Origin: Uranotaenia lowii
Taxonomy: Eukaryota > Arthropoda > Insecta > Diptera > Culicidae
Assembly (NCBI RefSeq): GCF_029784155.1
Contig: NC_073693.1
Span: forward strand, 352,179,117 to 352,243,116
Reading direction: 5' to 3'
Length of the DNA stretch: 64,000 nt
Shown: in pieces, positions 32,251-43,653 of the stretch
How the letters are laid out: each line of letters begins with the position of its first letter
Position numbering within the stretch: position 1 is the first letter of the stretch
Position numbers and translations under genes: made by a program
Notes under the pieces: model-generated
Seen by the model: only the letters and a program-made list of their open reading frames with translations
Databases searched by the model: none
What the model was told of the DNA's origin: nothing

Positions 32251-33858
32251 GATCTTGAAGCACAGACAAACAGACAGGACACTCTTCGGAAAATCCGATC
32301 ATTTTTTTGCAAAGCGATTAGACTGCCATCTGGTTCCGACATTGCCTACCAACTTCGCGATTATAAAATAAACCACAGTAGGATGCCATGATATCTTGGC
32401 ATTTAAAGCTCAAACGTAAGCAAGCAACCGATGGTGTTTGTTGCCGTAACAATTTGATTGGAAAATTTTGGTTTTCAATTAACCTTGATTGTTATCGAAA
32501 CCGTAATAAAAGTAGCTTAACCATCCCAAAGAACATAGGTAACTGCTGTACTACAACCACCAATCAATTGTTTTTTAAGCGTCAGAAAATAATAAGTCGA
32601 ACCATATACATATATCAAATTGATTCGAACAGAGAGAAAGATGCCTAATCATAGACAGCTGCAACAAACCAAACAATCGAATAATCTCCCAGCCTCCAGT
32701 GAAGGAAGACAATGTTTGGTACATAAGAGAACTTCTTGCATGGATCTGTTGTGAATTTTTTTGTGCATGAATGTTGTGTTGAAAATACAAAATTGTGTTT
32801 TTGATTTCCCTTATTTGGTTTAAAATGCCGGTAAAAATTGCCGTCAGGAGCTGTGTTTCCATTTCTACAACAAAGGCGTTTTTGAACGAAGACGTTGTTT
32901 TAGAAGTAATTACGCAGGTCAAAAATTTGGCAAATGTAAAGTCTAAAGAGTTTAAGATTTAATGGTAAAAAATTGACAAAATAAGCTGAGGCTAAGGTTT
33001 GTGTCAAAGATTTTATAAGCTTAATAGTTCAATTCTCGATAAGTTTTTTTTTCAAATTCAGGGAAAACTTTATTTTAAAGATCTTTATAACCGTCCTTCT
33101 CAAGAGTCAGCATATTTACTCTAGTGATTATTCCAGAACTGTAAACACATCATCGACATTTCCGCTCGCTTTTCTCAATTTTGCTTCGGAATGATTCCCG
33201 TAATACGCATCCTTGCAGCAAGAGCGGCTATAAAATAAACTTTCTTGAAGGTCCTGGTATCATTCTCAAATCGTATCTCCTGAAATAAAAATTTTAAGGT
33301 TGTAAGATTTTTGGTTTTTCACAACTTTTGGGAAATTATGGAGATTGCAGACATACCTAAACTAATTGCATGAATTTATGCACTGGGTCGGCTTTTATTC
33401 GCATGGTTCGGTTCATTTTTAATAGTCGAATCTGGTGGTATTTGGCCTCAGTCAACACAATACGTGGTGTGTCTTTCCGAGATCGCGGTCTAGAGTACTC
33501 TACAGAGATTTCATTAGACACGTTGCGAACTTGCCCAGTACCACATGTGTAGTGGTGTACTGGTGTATCCAGATGAATCAGTAAGTGGAGCAAGGGGTTA
33601 TCACAAATCTAAAAGCTAAATTCTTCAGGCTAAAATAATTACCAAATCAGCGGCAACTAAACTTTGTCGGATAACAACAAACGAAACTCAACAACAAACA
33701 TGCACCATGGAGATGAACATAATTGCACTGCTACCATGATTAAAAGAACATATTTTCGTTTTAGTGATTCCAGTGCACTCGAGTGCCGACATTGCCTAGC
33801 TTCGACAGACTTTGCGAAAATCTAAAATCGAGTGTCCTGTCTGTTTGTCTATGCTTGA
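32251..33858. repeat. segment bounded by an inverted 'gacaaacagacaggacactc' repeat
   Basis: The 20-mer at about 32262-32281 is present as its complement at about 33828-33847, with flanking similarity to about 30 bp. A short phrase 'ccgacattgccta' is a direct repeat near both ends. A minus-strand stretch near 33560-33365 reads as plausible protein (NEISVEYSRPRSRKDTPRIV) but matches nothing I recognise. It may be a decayed DNA transposon. Confidence 0.35.
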
Positions 33859-34340
33859 AATGTTCGTCTTACACGCCCTAGCTAGATTCTTTTTAGGAAC
33901 GTTTGTTCATCCCGTTAACCAAAATTCGCTGGGTTTCCTCCAGGTGATGACTGTGTAATAAACATTCCACCGTTGAAAACGGATTCAATTTCTGATAATA
34001 TAGATAGATATGGACTATTTACTAAGTAGAGAAAATTACATCACATGGGACATTCTCAAAGTTTTTAACACTTTTCTTGATATAAGCATGATTGAAAAAC
34101 TTTTTTATTCATTCAGGCATATACCCAAGTAACATTTAAAGTTTTGTAGCAGGCTTCTAGACCAAGTTTAGGATTCATAAAAGGCTTAAATAGTCTTACG
34201 CAACAATCGGTGTTACTTGGCGTAGATAAACATAACAAGTAACAATCGATCGATGTGTCCACGGTCGTCCCTAACTTCACTCTCCAGGCGGGATCTGAAT
34301 CGTGAGCATAAATTCCTAATATAAGACCCTGATATTAAAG
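33859..34340. other. AT-rich spacer, no gene seen
   Basis: No feature recognised. Confidence 0.4.
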
Positions 34341-34344
34341 CCCA

Positions 34345-34640
34345 CACCCAGAGATGCCAATGTGCCTGATTTTTCAGGATTTGCCTGATTTTAAGGAGCT
34401 CATCCTGACAACCTAATAAGCCATAGTTTTTCCCTGATTTTTGAAAACTAGCCTGATTTACCCTGAATTTTGTTAATGTGATGAAGATTGATGGCATTGA
34501 ATAGCATAAGATACCACTGAAGAATGTCAAAATGTGGAGCGACGACCAAATAGAAAGGTCTTCACTTTGACAGAGATTTCCGTTTCTTTGGTGTAACCTG
34601 ATTTTTATTTCATACGTTCCTGAATTTTGAAAAAAAAACA
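34345..34640. repeat. dispersed repeat with 'cctgattttt' phrases
   Basis: 'tgcctgattttt', 'ccctgatttttg' and 'cctgaattttg' recur. The end resembles 40370-40455 ('tgcctgattttggctgattt', 'ccctgaatttggg'). It is probably a non-autonomous element family. Confidence 0.45.
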
Positions 34641-35080
34641 TAGTAGGGCAGATACTCTAGATTTCGACAGGAGCTAGTTTTCGACAAAATTTTAATGAAA
34701 GGCTTATCTTTCTGTTTGGTGGCTCAAGCTATCTATGTTCATATAGCCACCATTTTTGCTCTCCCACTTTAGTATACGTTGAATATAAAAATTCTTCTAA
34801 ATAAGTTATTTAATAGTAGTAAATTAAGAATTTAAAAGTAACATTCTAAATCACCTGTGAAATTCAATGCCATTGACCAAATGTGAATGATTTTGAATCA
34901 CGCAAAAACCCCCTTTTATTACGCAACATAAAAGGAATCAATGGATGGATAAGGTCCTGAAATCAATATTTTCGGTAATTTATTTTATATTTTAGCTAAC
35001 ATTTAATGAAATTTCAACTATTTTTGAGCTGTCGAAAACTAGCGCTGAAAATTCACCAAATAATCTATTTTTCGACACCC

Positions 35081-35094
35081 ATGTTTTTTGATGT
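35081..35094 (+). repeat. 14-bp target-site duplication, left copy
   Basis: ATGTTTTTTGATGT, identical to 39604-39617. It directly abuts the poly(A) tail (poly-T on plus). Confidence 0.85.
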
Positions 35095-35346
35095 TTTTTT
35101 TTTTTTTTTTTTTTAAATATGTCTTTATTTGTATCAAATCATCATTACACTTATATTACATTATTGCATTAAACTAGGTGTTCAGCTCAATAATGAACTG
35201 TTCATAGCCCTATAGTTAACTAGATTATAAAAATTTATTTATAAGATTTAAATTTGCTGAGCGAAATCAAGTTTTTAATGTAGGAGAACATCCTGTAATA
35301 GCAAAAATATTTTATACTTAAAACTAAACACTATCCTAAAATTAAA

Positions 35347-38004
35347 CTAAACATAAAGAGAACGAATCTCTGCGATGGAAGACTGCATCGATTTGCCTCT
35401 GAAGTTGGAGATAATTTTGTTGGCCATCTCTCCGATCGATTCAATGCCCGCAATCCGATGAAGATCTTCGGTGCTGTGCCAAGGTGGAAGCCGCAAAATC
35501 ATTTTCAGAACTTTGTTCTGAATCCTCTGGATAGCTTTCTTCCTCGTCGCGCAGCAGCTAGACCAAATCGGAACTGCATACATGATCGCTGGTCGGAAAA
35601 CTTGTTTGTAGATGAGCATCTTATTTCGCAGACACAACCGGGATTTCCTGTTGATGAGAGAATAAAGAGATTTAGTGTATTTATTACATTTAGATTGAAT
35701 ATCTTCAATGTGATTCTTAAAAGAAAGATTCCGATCAAGTGTGAGTCCCAAGTACTTCACGTGATCAGACCATTCTAGAGAAACCCCATTAAAAGTTATG
35801 GAATGATTTTCATTAGGTTTTAAAAAATTTGCTCTTGGCTTATGGGGAAATAAAATAAGTTGAGTTTTGGAAGCGTTAGGAGAAATTTTCCACATTTTCA
35901 AGTAATTCAAAAAGGAATTTAAATTTTGTTGCAATCTACTGCGTACCACCCGTAAATTTCGACCTTTGGCTGAAAGCAAAGTATCGTCAGCAAATAATCT
36001 TCTACCTTTTCCTTCTGGGACATCAGGAAGATCAGAAGTAAAAATATTGTATAAAATAGGCCCAAGTATACTACCCTGAGGGACACCAGCTCTAATGGGT
36101 ATCCTTTCAGAGCATGAATTTTGATAGCTTACTTGCAAAGTTCGGCTAGTCAAATAATTTTGAATAATTTTGGTGAGATATACAGGAAAATCAAATCGAG
36201 CTAATTTAGCTACTAAACCTTTGTGCCAAACACTGTCAAAAGCTTTTTCAATATCAAGAAGAGCAACACCAGTTGAATAACCCTCAGATTTGCTAGCGTT
36301 AATCATATTAGTTACACTCAAAAGTTGATGTGTAGTAGAATGTCCATGACGAAAACCAAATTGTTCATCAGGGAAAATAGAATTCTGATTAATGTGAATC
36401 ATCATTCTATTCAAAATAACTCTCTCAAATAGTTTACTTAAAGAAGGAAGCAAACTAATTGGTCGATAACTTGAAGGCTCTGAAGCACTTTTTCCAGGTT
36501 TCAAAATTGGAGTTACTTTGGCATTTTTCCATTTATTGGGAAAATAAGCCAAGTGAAAACATTTATTGAAGATTTTAACTAAAAAATTTAAAGTGCTTTC
36601 AGGCAACTTTTTAATAAGAATATAGAAAATCCCATCTTCCCCCGGGGCTTTCATATTTTTAAATTTTTTGAAAATCAATTTAAGTTCATCAATATTTGTC
36701 TCACAAGAACTTTCAAACACAATTTGCTTAGAAAGAATATCATCAAATTCTAGGGAAATTTGAGCATCAATTGGACTTATAACGTTTAAATTAAAATCAT
36801 GAGCAGACTCAAATTGTTGGGCTAATTTTTGAGCTTTTTCTGAATTAGTTAAAAGAAGTTTATCCCCATCTTTCAAAGTAGGAATTGGCTTCTGGGGCTT
36901 TTTTAGAATTTTAGTTAATTTCCAAAATGGCTTTGAGTAGGGTTTTATGTCCTCTACTGCTTTAGCAAAATTTTCATTACGAATGAAATTTAAACGACGT
37001 TTGATCTCTTTTTGAAGGTCGCAATAAATTAATTTCAAATAAGGATCCCTAGTACGTTGATATTGGCGTCGACGAATGTTTTTCAGTCGAATCAAAAACT
37101 GAAGATCATCATCAATTAAAGGTTGATTAAATTTATGTTTAACTTTAGGTATTGAAGCGGCTCTAGCATTGACTATTGAAGTTGTCAAATTTTCTACAGC
37201 CAAATCAATATCTTCTATTGAATTCAATGGAACGTTTACATCTAAATTACGTTCAATAAAATTCATATATCGCTCCCAGTTAGCCTTTTGAAAATTAAAA
37301 GTTGATTTTAAAGGGTTTTCAATGGGACTTTGGGATAAAGAAAAAGTTACTGGAAGGTGGTCTGAATCGAGGTCTGCATGAGTAACTAATTGACTACAAT
37401 GCTCGCCTAAATCCGTTAGAACCAAATCAATTGTGGAGGGATTTCTAATTGAAGAAAAACAAGTATGCCCATTAGGATATTCAACAGTATAATAACCTGC
37501 AGAGCAGTCATTAAACAAAATATTCCCATTTGAATTTGATGAAATATTATTCCAAGATCGGTGTTTTGCATTAAAGTCACCAATAATAAAAAATTTAGAT
37601 TTATTTCTGGTGAGTTTTTGTAAATCTCCCTTCAAAAAATTTTTCTGTTCACCGCTACATTGAAAAGGCAAATATGCGGCAACAATTATAATTTTCCCCA
37701 TAGAAGTTTCTAATTCAATTCCAATTGTTTCTAAGACTTTTGTATTGAAAGAAGGAAGAAGTCTAAATTTGAGACGACTATTGATGACAATAGCTACACC
37801 CCCACCTTGTCTATCAAGTCGATCATTTCGTAAAATTTTAAAGAAAGCATTGCTTTTCAAGTTATTGTCTGGCTTTAAAAAAGTTTCAGTGATGGCAGCA
37901 ATATGTATGTTTTGAGTTTTCAAAAATAAAAAGAACTCGTCTTGATTAGCCAGCAAAGATCTAGCGTTCCAATTCATAATATTTAAACATCTATTTGGAT
38001 CCAT
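35347..38004 (-). CDS. Jockey-type ORF2: AP endonuclease and reverse transcriptase
   Basis: 885 residues. The N-terminal endonuclease shows NWNARSL, TETFL, AAYLP, GDFNAKHRSWN and SDHLPV (about residues 10-225). The RT domain follows with SYRPISLLPSLSKLFERV, FGFRHGHST, LDIEKAFDSVWH, AGVPQGSILGPILYN and the catalytic FADD box (about residues 460-720). A C-terminal region has CLRNKMLIYKQV and ends near IRSLYV. It nicks target DNA and copies the element RNA. ATG at 38004 lies within the last codons of ORF1, suggesting coupled translation. No disabling change seen. Confidence 0.94.
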   Translation of the reverse strand: MDPNRCLNIMNWNARSLLANQDEFFLFLKTQNIHIAAITETFLKPDNNLKSNAFFKILRNDRLDRQGGGVAIVINSRLKFRLLPSFNTKVLETIGIELETSMGKIIIVAAYLPFQCSGEQKNFLKGDLQKLTRNKSKFFIIGDFNAKHRSWNNISSNSNGNILFNDCSAGYYTVEYPNGHTCFSSIRNPSTIDLVLTDLGEHCSQLVTHADLDSDHLPVTFSLSQSPIENPLKSTFNFQKANWERYMNFIERNLDVNVPLNSIEDIDLAVENLTTSIVNARAASIPKVKHKFNQPLIDDDLQFLIRLKNIRRRQYQRTRDPYLKLIYCDLQKEIKRRLNFIRNENFAKAVEDIKPYSKPFWKLTKILKKPQKPIPTLKDGDKLLLTNSEKAQKLAQQFESAHDFNLNVISPIDAQISLEFDDILSKQIVFESSCETNIDELKLIFKKFKNMKAPGEDGIFYILIKKLPESTLNFLVKIFNKCFHLAYFPNKWKNAKVTPILKPGKSASEPSSYRPISLLPSLSKLFERVILNRMMIHINQNSIFPDEQFGFRHGHSTTHQLLSVTNMINASKSEGYSTGVALLDIEKAFDSVWHKGLVAKLARFDFPVYLTKIIQNYLTSRTLQVSYQNSCSERIPIRAGVPQGSILGPILYNIFTSDLPDVPEGKGRRLFADDTLLSAKGRNLRVVRSRLQQNLNSFLNYLKMWKISPNASKTQLILFPHKPRANFLKPNENHSITFNGVSLEWSDHVKYLGLTLDRNLSFKNHIEDIQSKCNKYTKSLYSLINRKSRLCLRNKMLIYKQVFRPAIMYAVPIWSSCCATRKKAIQRIQNKVLKMILRLPPWHSTEDLHRIAGIESIGEMANKIISNFRGKSMQSSIAEIRSLYV

Positions 38005-39424
38005 GAGGGAATCGTAAAGTCATAATAATTTTGTTAGCATAATTAAAAGAAGTTTGGAAAGCTTCAAACATTGAATTTGCTTTCAACATAAGTTGCATCA
38101 TTTCCATTAAATTTTGATGCAAAAATTTTAATTTTTCCTCAGTAATCTCACCCAAATCAACAAAATTGTTAGAATCAGAAGAGGAAGGAGAAGAAAAAGT
38201 ATTTGAATTTCGGGGATTTTCCCAAGCCTTCGCATGAACGTTGAGACTTGGTTTTTTCCCATTTTTATTATTTATGCCTGGAGAAGGCAACCCATTTTCA
38301 ACCACCTCTGAGAACGATAAACAACGAGTCTGTGGCGCAGAATCAGCCCAGGTAACATTAAAATCACTTCGGGTATTACCCAGCCGTGATTCCAATGTAG
38401 GCCGAGGCTGACTGCGAACAGGCAGGTTGTTTGCCGGTCTGACGTGTGTAGACGAAAAAGAGGAAGGAGGAGAAGAAACTTTTCTGGAAACTTTGGGGTT
38501 TTTTCTAGAAGCAACAATTTTTGCCCTAACGGGACAATCTAGAGAATTCGAGGAATGATTACCTGCGCAATTCGCACACTTAAAAAATTCTGTTTTTGGC
38601 TTATCACCACCAAAAAGGCATTTAGATTTTTCATGATCGAATGAGCCGCAAAACATGCATCTGGCATTCATTCTACAATTTTTAGTGCCATGACAAAAAG
38701 CTTGACAACGACGACATTGCGTAATATTTTGTAAAAAATTGGTATGGGATTTACGAAAAGGTTCAAATTTTACTCGACAATGAAACATAAGACGAGCCTT
38801 TTCCAAAATTTTCAAATTATTGACCTGATCCTTTTTAAAATGGATCAAATAAAGTTCAGGAGCAAAACCAACACTACTGGTATTATTCGTGTTGGTTCTT
38901 TTCCTCATTTGAATTACTTGAATTGGAGAAAAACCTAACAAAGAATTTAATTCATTTGTGATCTCATCCGGTGTCTGATCGCCGGTGAGACCACGAAGTA
39001 CAACTTTAAAAGGACGATCACCTCTAGTGTCGTACGTAAAAAATTGGTGTTTTTTATTATTCAAATAATTTAAAATTTTTTGAAAATCATTAAAAGATTC
39101 CGCCAATATACGAGCAGTTCCCCTTCGACCGATCTGAAAAGAAATCTTCACATCCTTGACAGAAGTGACGATTTCTTTTCGAAAGGCATTGAAGTCAGGA
39201 ATCGTGACCGTTATTGGTGGAATCTTTTCGTTTTTAAGAGTATAAGAAGAAGAAGAAGGTTTCTTAGTACTCTTATCAGAATTAAATATGAATATTTCCT
39301 CATCACCAATGTTATGAAGGACATCGAATGAATTGGAAATTTCAACTTTTTTGGCAGATGGCCCTGGATTAGGTTCAGCAATCCGTTTTCTTCCGGCCCT
39401 TGAGCCGGCCGAAGACTTCCCCAT
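37991..39424 (-). CDS. Jockey-type ORF1, gag-like nucleic-acid-binding protein
   Basis: I chose the ATG at 39424 (MGKSSAGSRAGRKRIAEP). An upstream in-frame ATG at 39586 would add a hydrophobic stretch that looks like 5' UTR. 477 residues. A central RNA-binding-like region is followed by three zinc knuckles, CRRCQAFCHGTKNC, CMFCGSFDHEKSKC and CANCAGNHSSNSLDC (about residues 235-300). A Ser/Pro-rich linker and a C-terminal helix-prone segment follow. It should package element RNA. It ends in TAG overlapping the ORF2 start. Confidence 0.9.
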   Translation of the reverse strand: MGKSSAGSRAGRKRIAEPNPGPSAKKVEISNSFDVLHNIGDEEIFIFNSDKSTKKPSSSSYTLKNEKIPPITVTIPDFNAFRKEIVTSVKDVKISFQIGRRGTARILAESFNDFQKILNYLNNKKHQFFTYDTRGDRPFKVVLRGLTGDQTPDEITNELNSLLGFSPIQVIQMRKRTNTNNTSSVGFAPELYLIHFKKDQVNNLKILEKARLMFHCRVKFEPFRKSHTNFLQNITQCRRCQAFCHGTKNCRMNARCMFCGSFDHEKSKCLFGGDKPKTEFFKCANCAGNHSSNSLDCPVRAKIVASRKNPKVSRKVSSPPSSFSSTHVRPANNLPVRSQPRPTLESRLGNTRSDFNVTWADSAPQTRCLSFSEVVENGLPSPGINNKNGKKPSLNVHAKAWENPRNSNTFSSPSSSDSNNFVDLGEITEEKLKFLHQNLMEMMQLMLKANSMFEAFQTSFNYANKIIMTLRFPHGSK

Positions 39425-39603
39425 GCTGGAAAGAAAAGAGAAAATATGAATAAAAGAAAATGAAAATAATTTTAGCACTGAAAAGTGCTGATTGAAATAC
39501 AGGTAAGGAAAAAATAAATAATGTAAAATGTTCCTGCAGGTACACAGCAACGATACGATGCTCCGGCGTACGTGTTGACGGCTCAACGGTACAGATGGAA
39601 GTG

Positions 39604-39617
39604 ATGTTTTTTGATGT
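39604..39617 (+). repeat. 14-bp target-site duplication, right copy
   Basis: Identical to 35081-35094; marks the 5' end of the Jockey element. Confidence 0.85.
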
Positions 39618-40369
39618 GTTTATACTGTTTCCATGGTGTAAAAAACGCCGTGAAGTAGACAAGCAATTCCAATACGTAAATAATCATATTGCTGAACAAA
39701 CAAAGGAGGTGGAAATATGCTTGTCGAAAACTAAAACTTTTTGTGTAGAAAACTAAAATTGAATGTCGAAAACTAGATCCTCGAGAGGTTTCAGTAAAAG
39801 GATAATAAAAACGCTGTTTTGAAACTTTTGAACAATAAAAAATGTAGAGAATGTAAAAAAAAGGCTGATTCATATAACCAATCATATTTGAAATGAAAAA
39901 CTTTAGTCAAATAGTTTATTCACATGGTTTTTCTGACAAATCAAGCAAAAACTGTCGAAATCTAGGTATTTTACCCTATTCATTTGATCGCAAGTAGCGG
40001 CAAACCCGAAGCAATCGACCATGTGCGCGATCGGTTAAAATCGCGAGTTGATGCGTGGTGATTAGTAATGTCAACCTTTCAGATTTTGTCTGGACCTTCA
40101 AGACTTTTTGAACTTTCGTCTGACGTATTATTAGGTTTCAAGACTTCTAGGCTTTTGAGTTTGGTCATGAAATATTTTCACAACAGTAGGAAATTCAAAA
40201 GTTTCGTGATAAAATTATAGAAAATAGTTCAAATAATCCACGCACGAACATATGTACGTCCTTATAGCTTGAGAAATCATCGAGCTGAATCAATTGGTAC
40301 CTTTAAAATATGGTCTCAAATTCATTATTTGTTATTTCAACATGATCGATAACTATACCTGTGTGTAAG

Positions 40370-40460
40370 AAAAGGGAAACAGGTCGTTTGCCTGATTTTG
40401 GCTGATTTTTCTTCTCAAGGCTCCCTGAATTTGGGAAAAAAATGTTGGCAACCCTGCCCG
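40370..40460. repeat. fragment of the 'cctgattttt' repeat family
   Basis: Shares wording with 34345-34640, including 'ttgcctgatttt' and 'ccctgaatttggg'. Confidence 0.4.
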
Positions 40461-40594
40461 CACCTCAGACATGAAAGCCTTCAGAGAATTGACCCTGAGA
40501 TGAGAGGATCCACAGGCTTTCGCTTGAACATACGCCAATATAAAATAGTCGAGGGATTGAAATCCAGACTGCTCGGAGGCCAAAGATCCTTCTG

Positions 40595-40815
40595 TTAACA
40601 CGTTCGCAGCCACACTCATTTTGGTAGTTTTACTAGAAGGGCCCAAAGAAATTCTCGGAGAAAGAAAAAAAAGAGGGAGAACTCCAAGATTTGAAACATG
40701 TGACTTAAATAAGCGACTAACTTGAGTAAGAGAGCGTCTCACGTTATTGATGTGACGGGGCCTCCCAAGAAATACACCCGTCACACGAATATGGGTCCCA
40801 AAGCGACGAACGTGA
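40595..40815. mobile_element. short MITE with TTAACACGTTCG end (piggyBac-like)
   Basis: The left end ttaacacgttcgcagccac is inverted at the right end (gcgacgaacgtg). About 220 bp, non-coding. The internal part ('gggcccaaagaaattctcgg', 'gagtaagagagcgtc') is shared with 41699-41868. The TTAA at the left end suggests piggyBac-type insertion, but the right TTAA is lost. Confidence 0.5.
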
Positions 40816-41219
40816 AGCTCCATTTTCTCCTCCAGCTAGGTTTGGTTCCGATTCAAGGTATAGTATGGATCTATCTTGTAGAAAAAACTACATTCTCGGG
40901 TTCACCGAAGTTTGCTCAAATCCACAAAAGCACCTGATTCTTCAAAATGTTATTGTGGACTCCAGTATTAACTTTTATTCCAGCATGTATGAAAACATGA
41001 GACATCTTCAATTCATTCGGAGCAAGCGCTCCAAATACCATGACTCAGATGAGAAGTTAGTAGTAAACTTGAATTTCACATTCTTTGGAACATGTTTAGC
41101 CTTCAGGAGTAAAATATACCTATCCGTACGAATAAAATTTCTCGTCTGAGAACACGACGATAAGCTTCTTCTTCTTCAACTTAGACAGAAATCGCTACGA
41201 TCGCTAAAGTCCCAGTGCT

Positions 41220-41868
41220 TTAACACGTTCGTCGCCACGGGACCCATATTCAGGTGACGGGTGTATTTCCTGGAAGGTCCCGTCACATAAAAAAACGTGT
41301 GACGCTCTCTTACTCACGTAAGCTGCAGCTGCAGTTTAGCCAGGTGGCGGCAAGCGGCGGCAACGTTACATGTTTTTTCTATGTATCGTGTGACCAACAT
41401 CTTTTAAATAAGTGGTCGTGAATCTCGTTTTTAAGCTTTTTTTTTATCAGATTTAAGTTTTTTTTTGCCTTGAGAGCATAGGAGACGAAATCTCAAATCT
41501 GAGGAAAAAAGCTTAAATCTGTCAAAAAAGGGAAAATCTGAGAGATGTGCTCCAAACGGTTTGAATAGCGTTGCCGCTGCCTGAGTTTAGCCACATTTTG
41601 CAAATGTTGAAGCTCTCCCTCCTATTTTTTTCGCTCCAAGAATTTCTTTGGGCACAGCTAGTAAAACTTCCGAAATGAGCGTCACCATGCTCATTGGTTG
41701 GTTGGTTTACTAGCCGGGCCCAAAGAAATTCTCGGAGCGAGAAAGCAAAAAGGGCGAACTCCAAGATTTGCGACGTGTGGTTAAACTGAGCGGCTGACTT
41801 GAGTAAGAGAACGTCACACGTTTTTTGATGTGACAGGGCCTCCCATGCCCATGGCAACGAACGTGTTC
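41220..41868. mobile_element. larger foldback member of the same TTAACACGTTCG family
   Basis: The left end ttaacacgttcgtcgccac is inverted at the right end (ggcaacgaacgtgt). The left part (41222-41320, 41600-41700) is inverted relative to 41700-41868, so the two halves can fold on each other. No ORF supports autonomy. Confidence 0.5.
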
Positions 41869-43100
41869 ATCCGTTCTGTTATAAAACGCAGCTTTGCTCT
41901 TGCCTTTGATGATGCATTTATGTAAGTCATCTTTGACCAATCGTTACATGAATGAATTCAAGATATTTGCATCTATTGCAGCCTTTAGATTGATATCACT
42001 GGATTCCACTCCAGTAACGCCTTGACCAATTTCACCACTTTTAAAGTGCGTGCAGACTGTGACAATCCACTATCCGACTTCCTTGGACTTGGACCATCAT
42101 GGAGAGAACGTTTTACGCGTTAGACAGTCGCTAGATGGCATCCTACAGCCGCCTCAATTTACTTGGGTGATTTTTGGGAGAGAAGCAAAGTGGTAACTAT
42201 CTCCTTTGTGTACATCTTGCTGATAAAGCTTAATACACCAAAAATAATTTCCTCGAAAATTGTCTGAAACAATCCAAAACAGACTGCTGAAAATTTTGGA
42301 TATTTTACGGGTCACACTGTAATACATAAATTGTTTTCTGGATCAATCCTTTTATAATACAATTATCATTTTCAGATGGAAATGGATGTAATCGGACAGA
42401 AAAGCTTGATTTTCAATCGAAATTGCATTATTTTTTGAAATTCTTTAAAAAAAAAGGTTAAGAGCAAAATACTAGTTAAAACTCAAAAAATTTCATGTAT
42501 CTTGCTTTAACCGTTCCTAATCCATCGAGAAGATACAGTTCGGGTCATATAAAGCCCTAATTAGGAAGAGCGTTTTAATTTGACTTTATTCTTCTAACTT
42601 CATTAAAGCTTGTTCGAATAAGCAATCATTTTTTCAATAAATTTGTAATTACCATGTCAAGTATTTTTGTTCAGCTGACAATTAACGAGCACAAAATTGG
42701 CAAAACATTTGTGATCCAGTTTACCCATAAACAAAAACACCGTAGGATGATCCCCAATTTCGTTGATCATTTCTAAATTATTCTCTGTAATAAAAGAGTT
42801 TGACTTGTAAATAAGTCAGAACTTGACTTACCCATAAGTCTACGCTAACGACCGGTTAGTGAAGAGCTAGCCACTTACTACCTAGTAGGTACAGTTAAGC
42901 GCTAAATCAACAACAATAATAACAAAAACCTGTCACCTGTCATATGTACTAGTAGCTATCCAATGCACGATCATGGAAATCCCCTTTTAACCGGGCACGG
43001 CCCAACGTAGGCTAATCGATATGCACTTATTCGCCGTAGATGATCGTACCCGAAGTGACGTCATAGTTCGGCACCGCGCAGCTAGCTAGGAAAAGGCACA
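41869..43100. other. spacer upstream of the plus-strand Ly6 gene
   Basis: AT-rich, becoming more GC-rich after about 42900. That is consistent with a promoter/5' UTR region for the gene starting at 43548. No TATA box assigned. Confidence 0.35.
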
Positions 43101-43547
43101 AGAAAGCTCCCCGCTTCCGTCATTTTCCCCCGGCTTAAACGTGTCACGACGACACGAGCTCCATTCCAGCTCGCTAGGCAACACGCAACGAACGACCGAC
43201 CGGCGATGGGGGCGACAAAGCAAAATTGTTCGCGACGCATTGTTTGTGTGTTGTCCAGCTAGGCAGCGGCAGCGAGTGATCGTATAGTTACTTATTCGCC
43301 TCATCAGCAGCGACGAGCTTTTGTGATTTTTAGTAGAGTTACGATCGTCGTCGCGAGTGGATTCATCAAAATCAGCACCGTTTAAGTTAGTCACCGAGAA
43401 ACTTGAAGACCGAAAAAAAACCCAAAGAAAAAGATTCATTTTGGGCGATTGTGTAAACCCCAATTTTTTCAAAAGGTGTTTCGCTTGACGGTTGTTGCAG
43501 ATACAGATCGGAATTCGTAATATAACTGCCACTAAAAGACACACGCA

Positions 43548-43653
43548 ATGGCCGCACTAAAGTTGAAGCTGCTCTCCGCCTGCTCGGCGTCTCTGGTGCT
43601 GTTTGCGATCGTGCTGGCCGTTCCCACAATTTCGGCACAATCCGAGGAGCAAG
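43548..43653 (+). CDS. second Ly6-like gene, exon 1 (signal peptide)
   Basis: It encodes MAALKLKLLSACSASLVLFA and on to ISAQSEEQ, a signal peptide. The ATG context is good (acgcaATGG). It ends at the donor AAG|gtgagc (43654). The one leftover base joins exon 2 at 56055 to give Val. The sequence 43100-43547 just upstream is GC-richer and probably 5' UTR. Confidence 0.82.

Larger units (their letters stand above)
35095..39603 (-). mobile_element. full-length Jockey-clade (Juan-like) non-LTR retrotransposon
   Basis: The element runs right to left: 5' UTR (39603-39425), ORF1, ORF2, 3' UTR (35346-35115) and an A20 tail (35114-35095). It is flanked by a perfect 14-bp duplication. Both ORFs are intact and overlap by 14 nt, typical of Jockey elements. 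Target-primed reverse transcription would explain the tail and duplication. Intact frames and perfect duplication imply a recent, possibly still active copy. Confidence 0.93.
34643..39977. mobile_element. MITE with 'ctagatttcgaca' termini, interrupted by a Jockey insertion
   Basis: The left end (tagtagggcagatactctag, then atttcgaca) is inverted at the right end (tgtcgaaatctaggtatttt, then accctat). 'gtcgaaaacta' words recur on both sides. Removing the retrotransposon leaves roughly 810 bp without coding capacity. The retrotransposon target site lies inside it, so the MITE is the older insertion. Confidence 0.65.

Noticed and set aside
39425..39586. Upstream ATG for Jockey ORF1
   Set aside because: The added segment is hydrophobic and unlike gag-type proteins. 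MGKSSAGSRAGRKR at 39424 is a natural N-terminus.
43086..43544. Minus-strand frame upstream of the second Ly6 gene
   Set aside because: No protein features. It overlaps the presumed 5' UTR and is explained by higher GC content.
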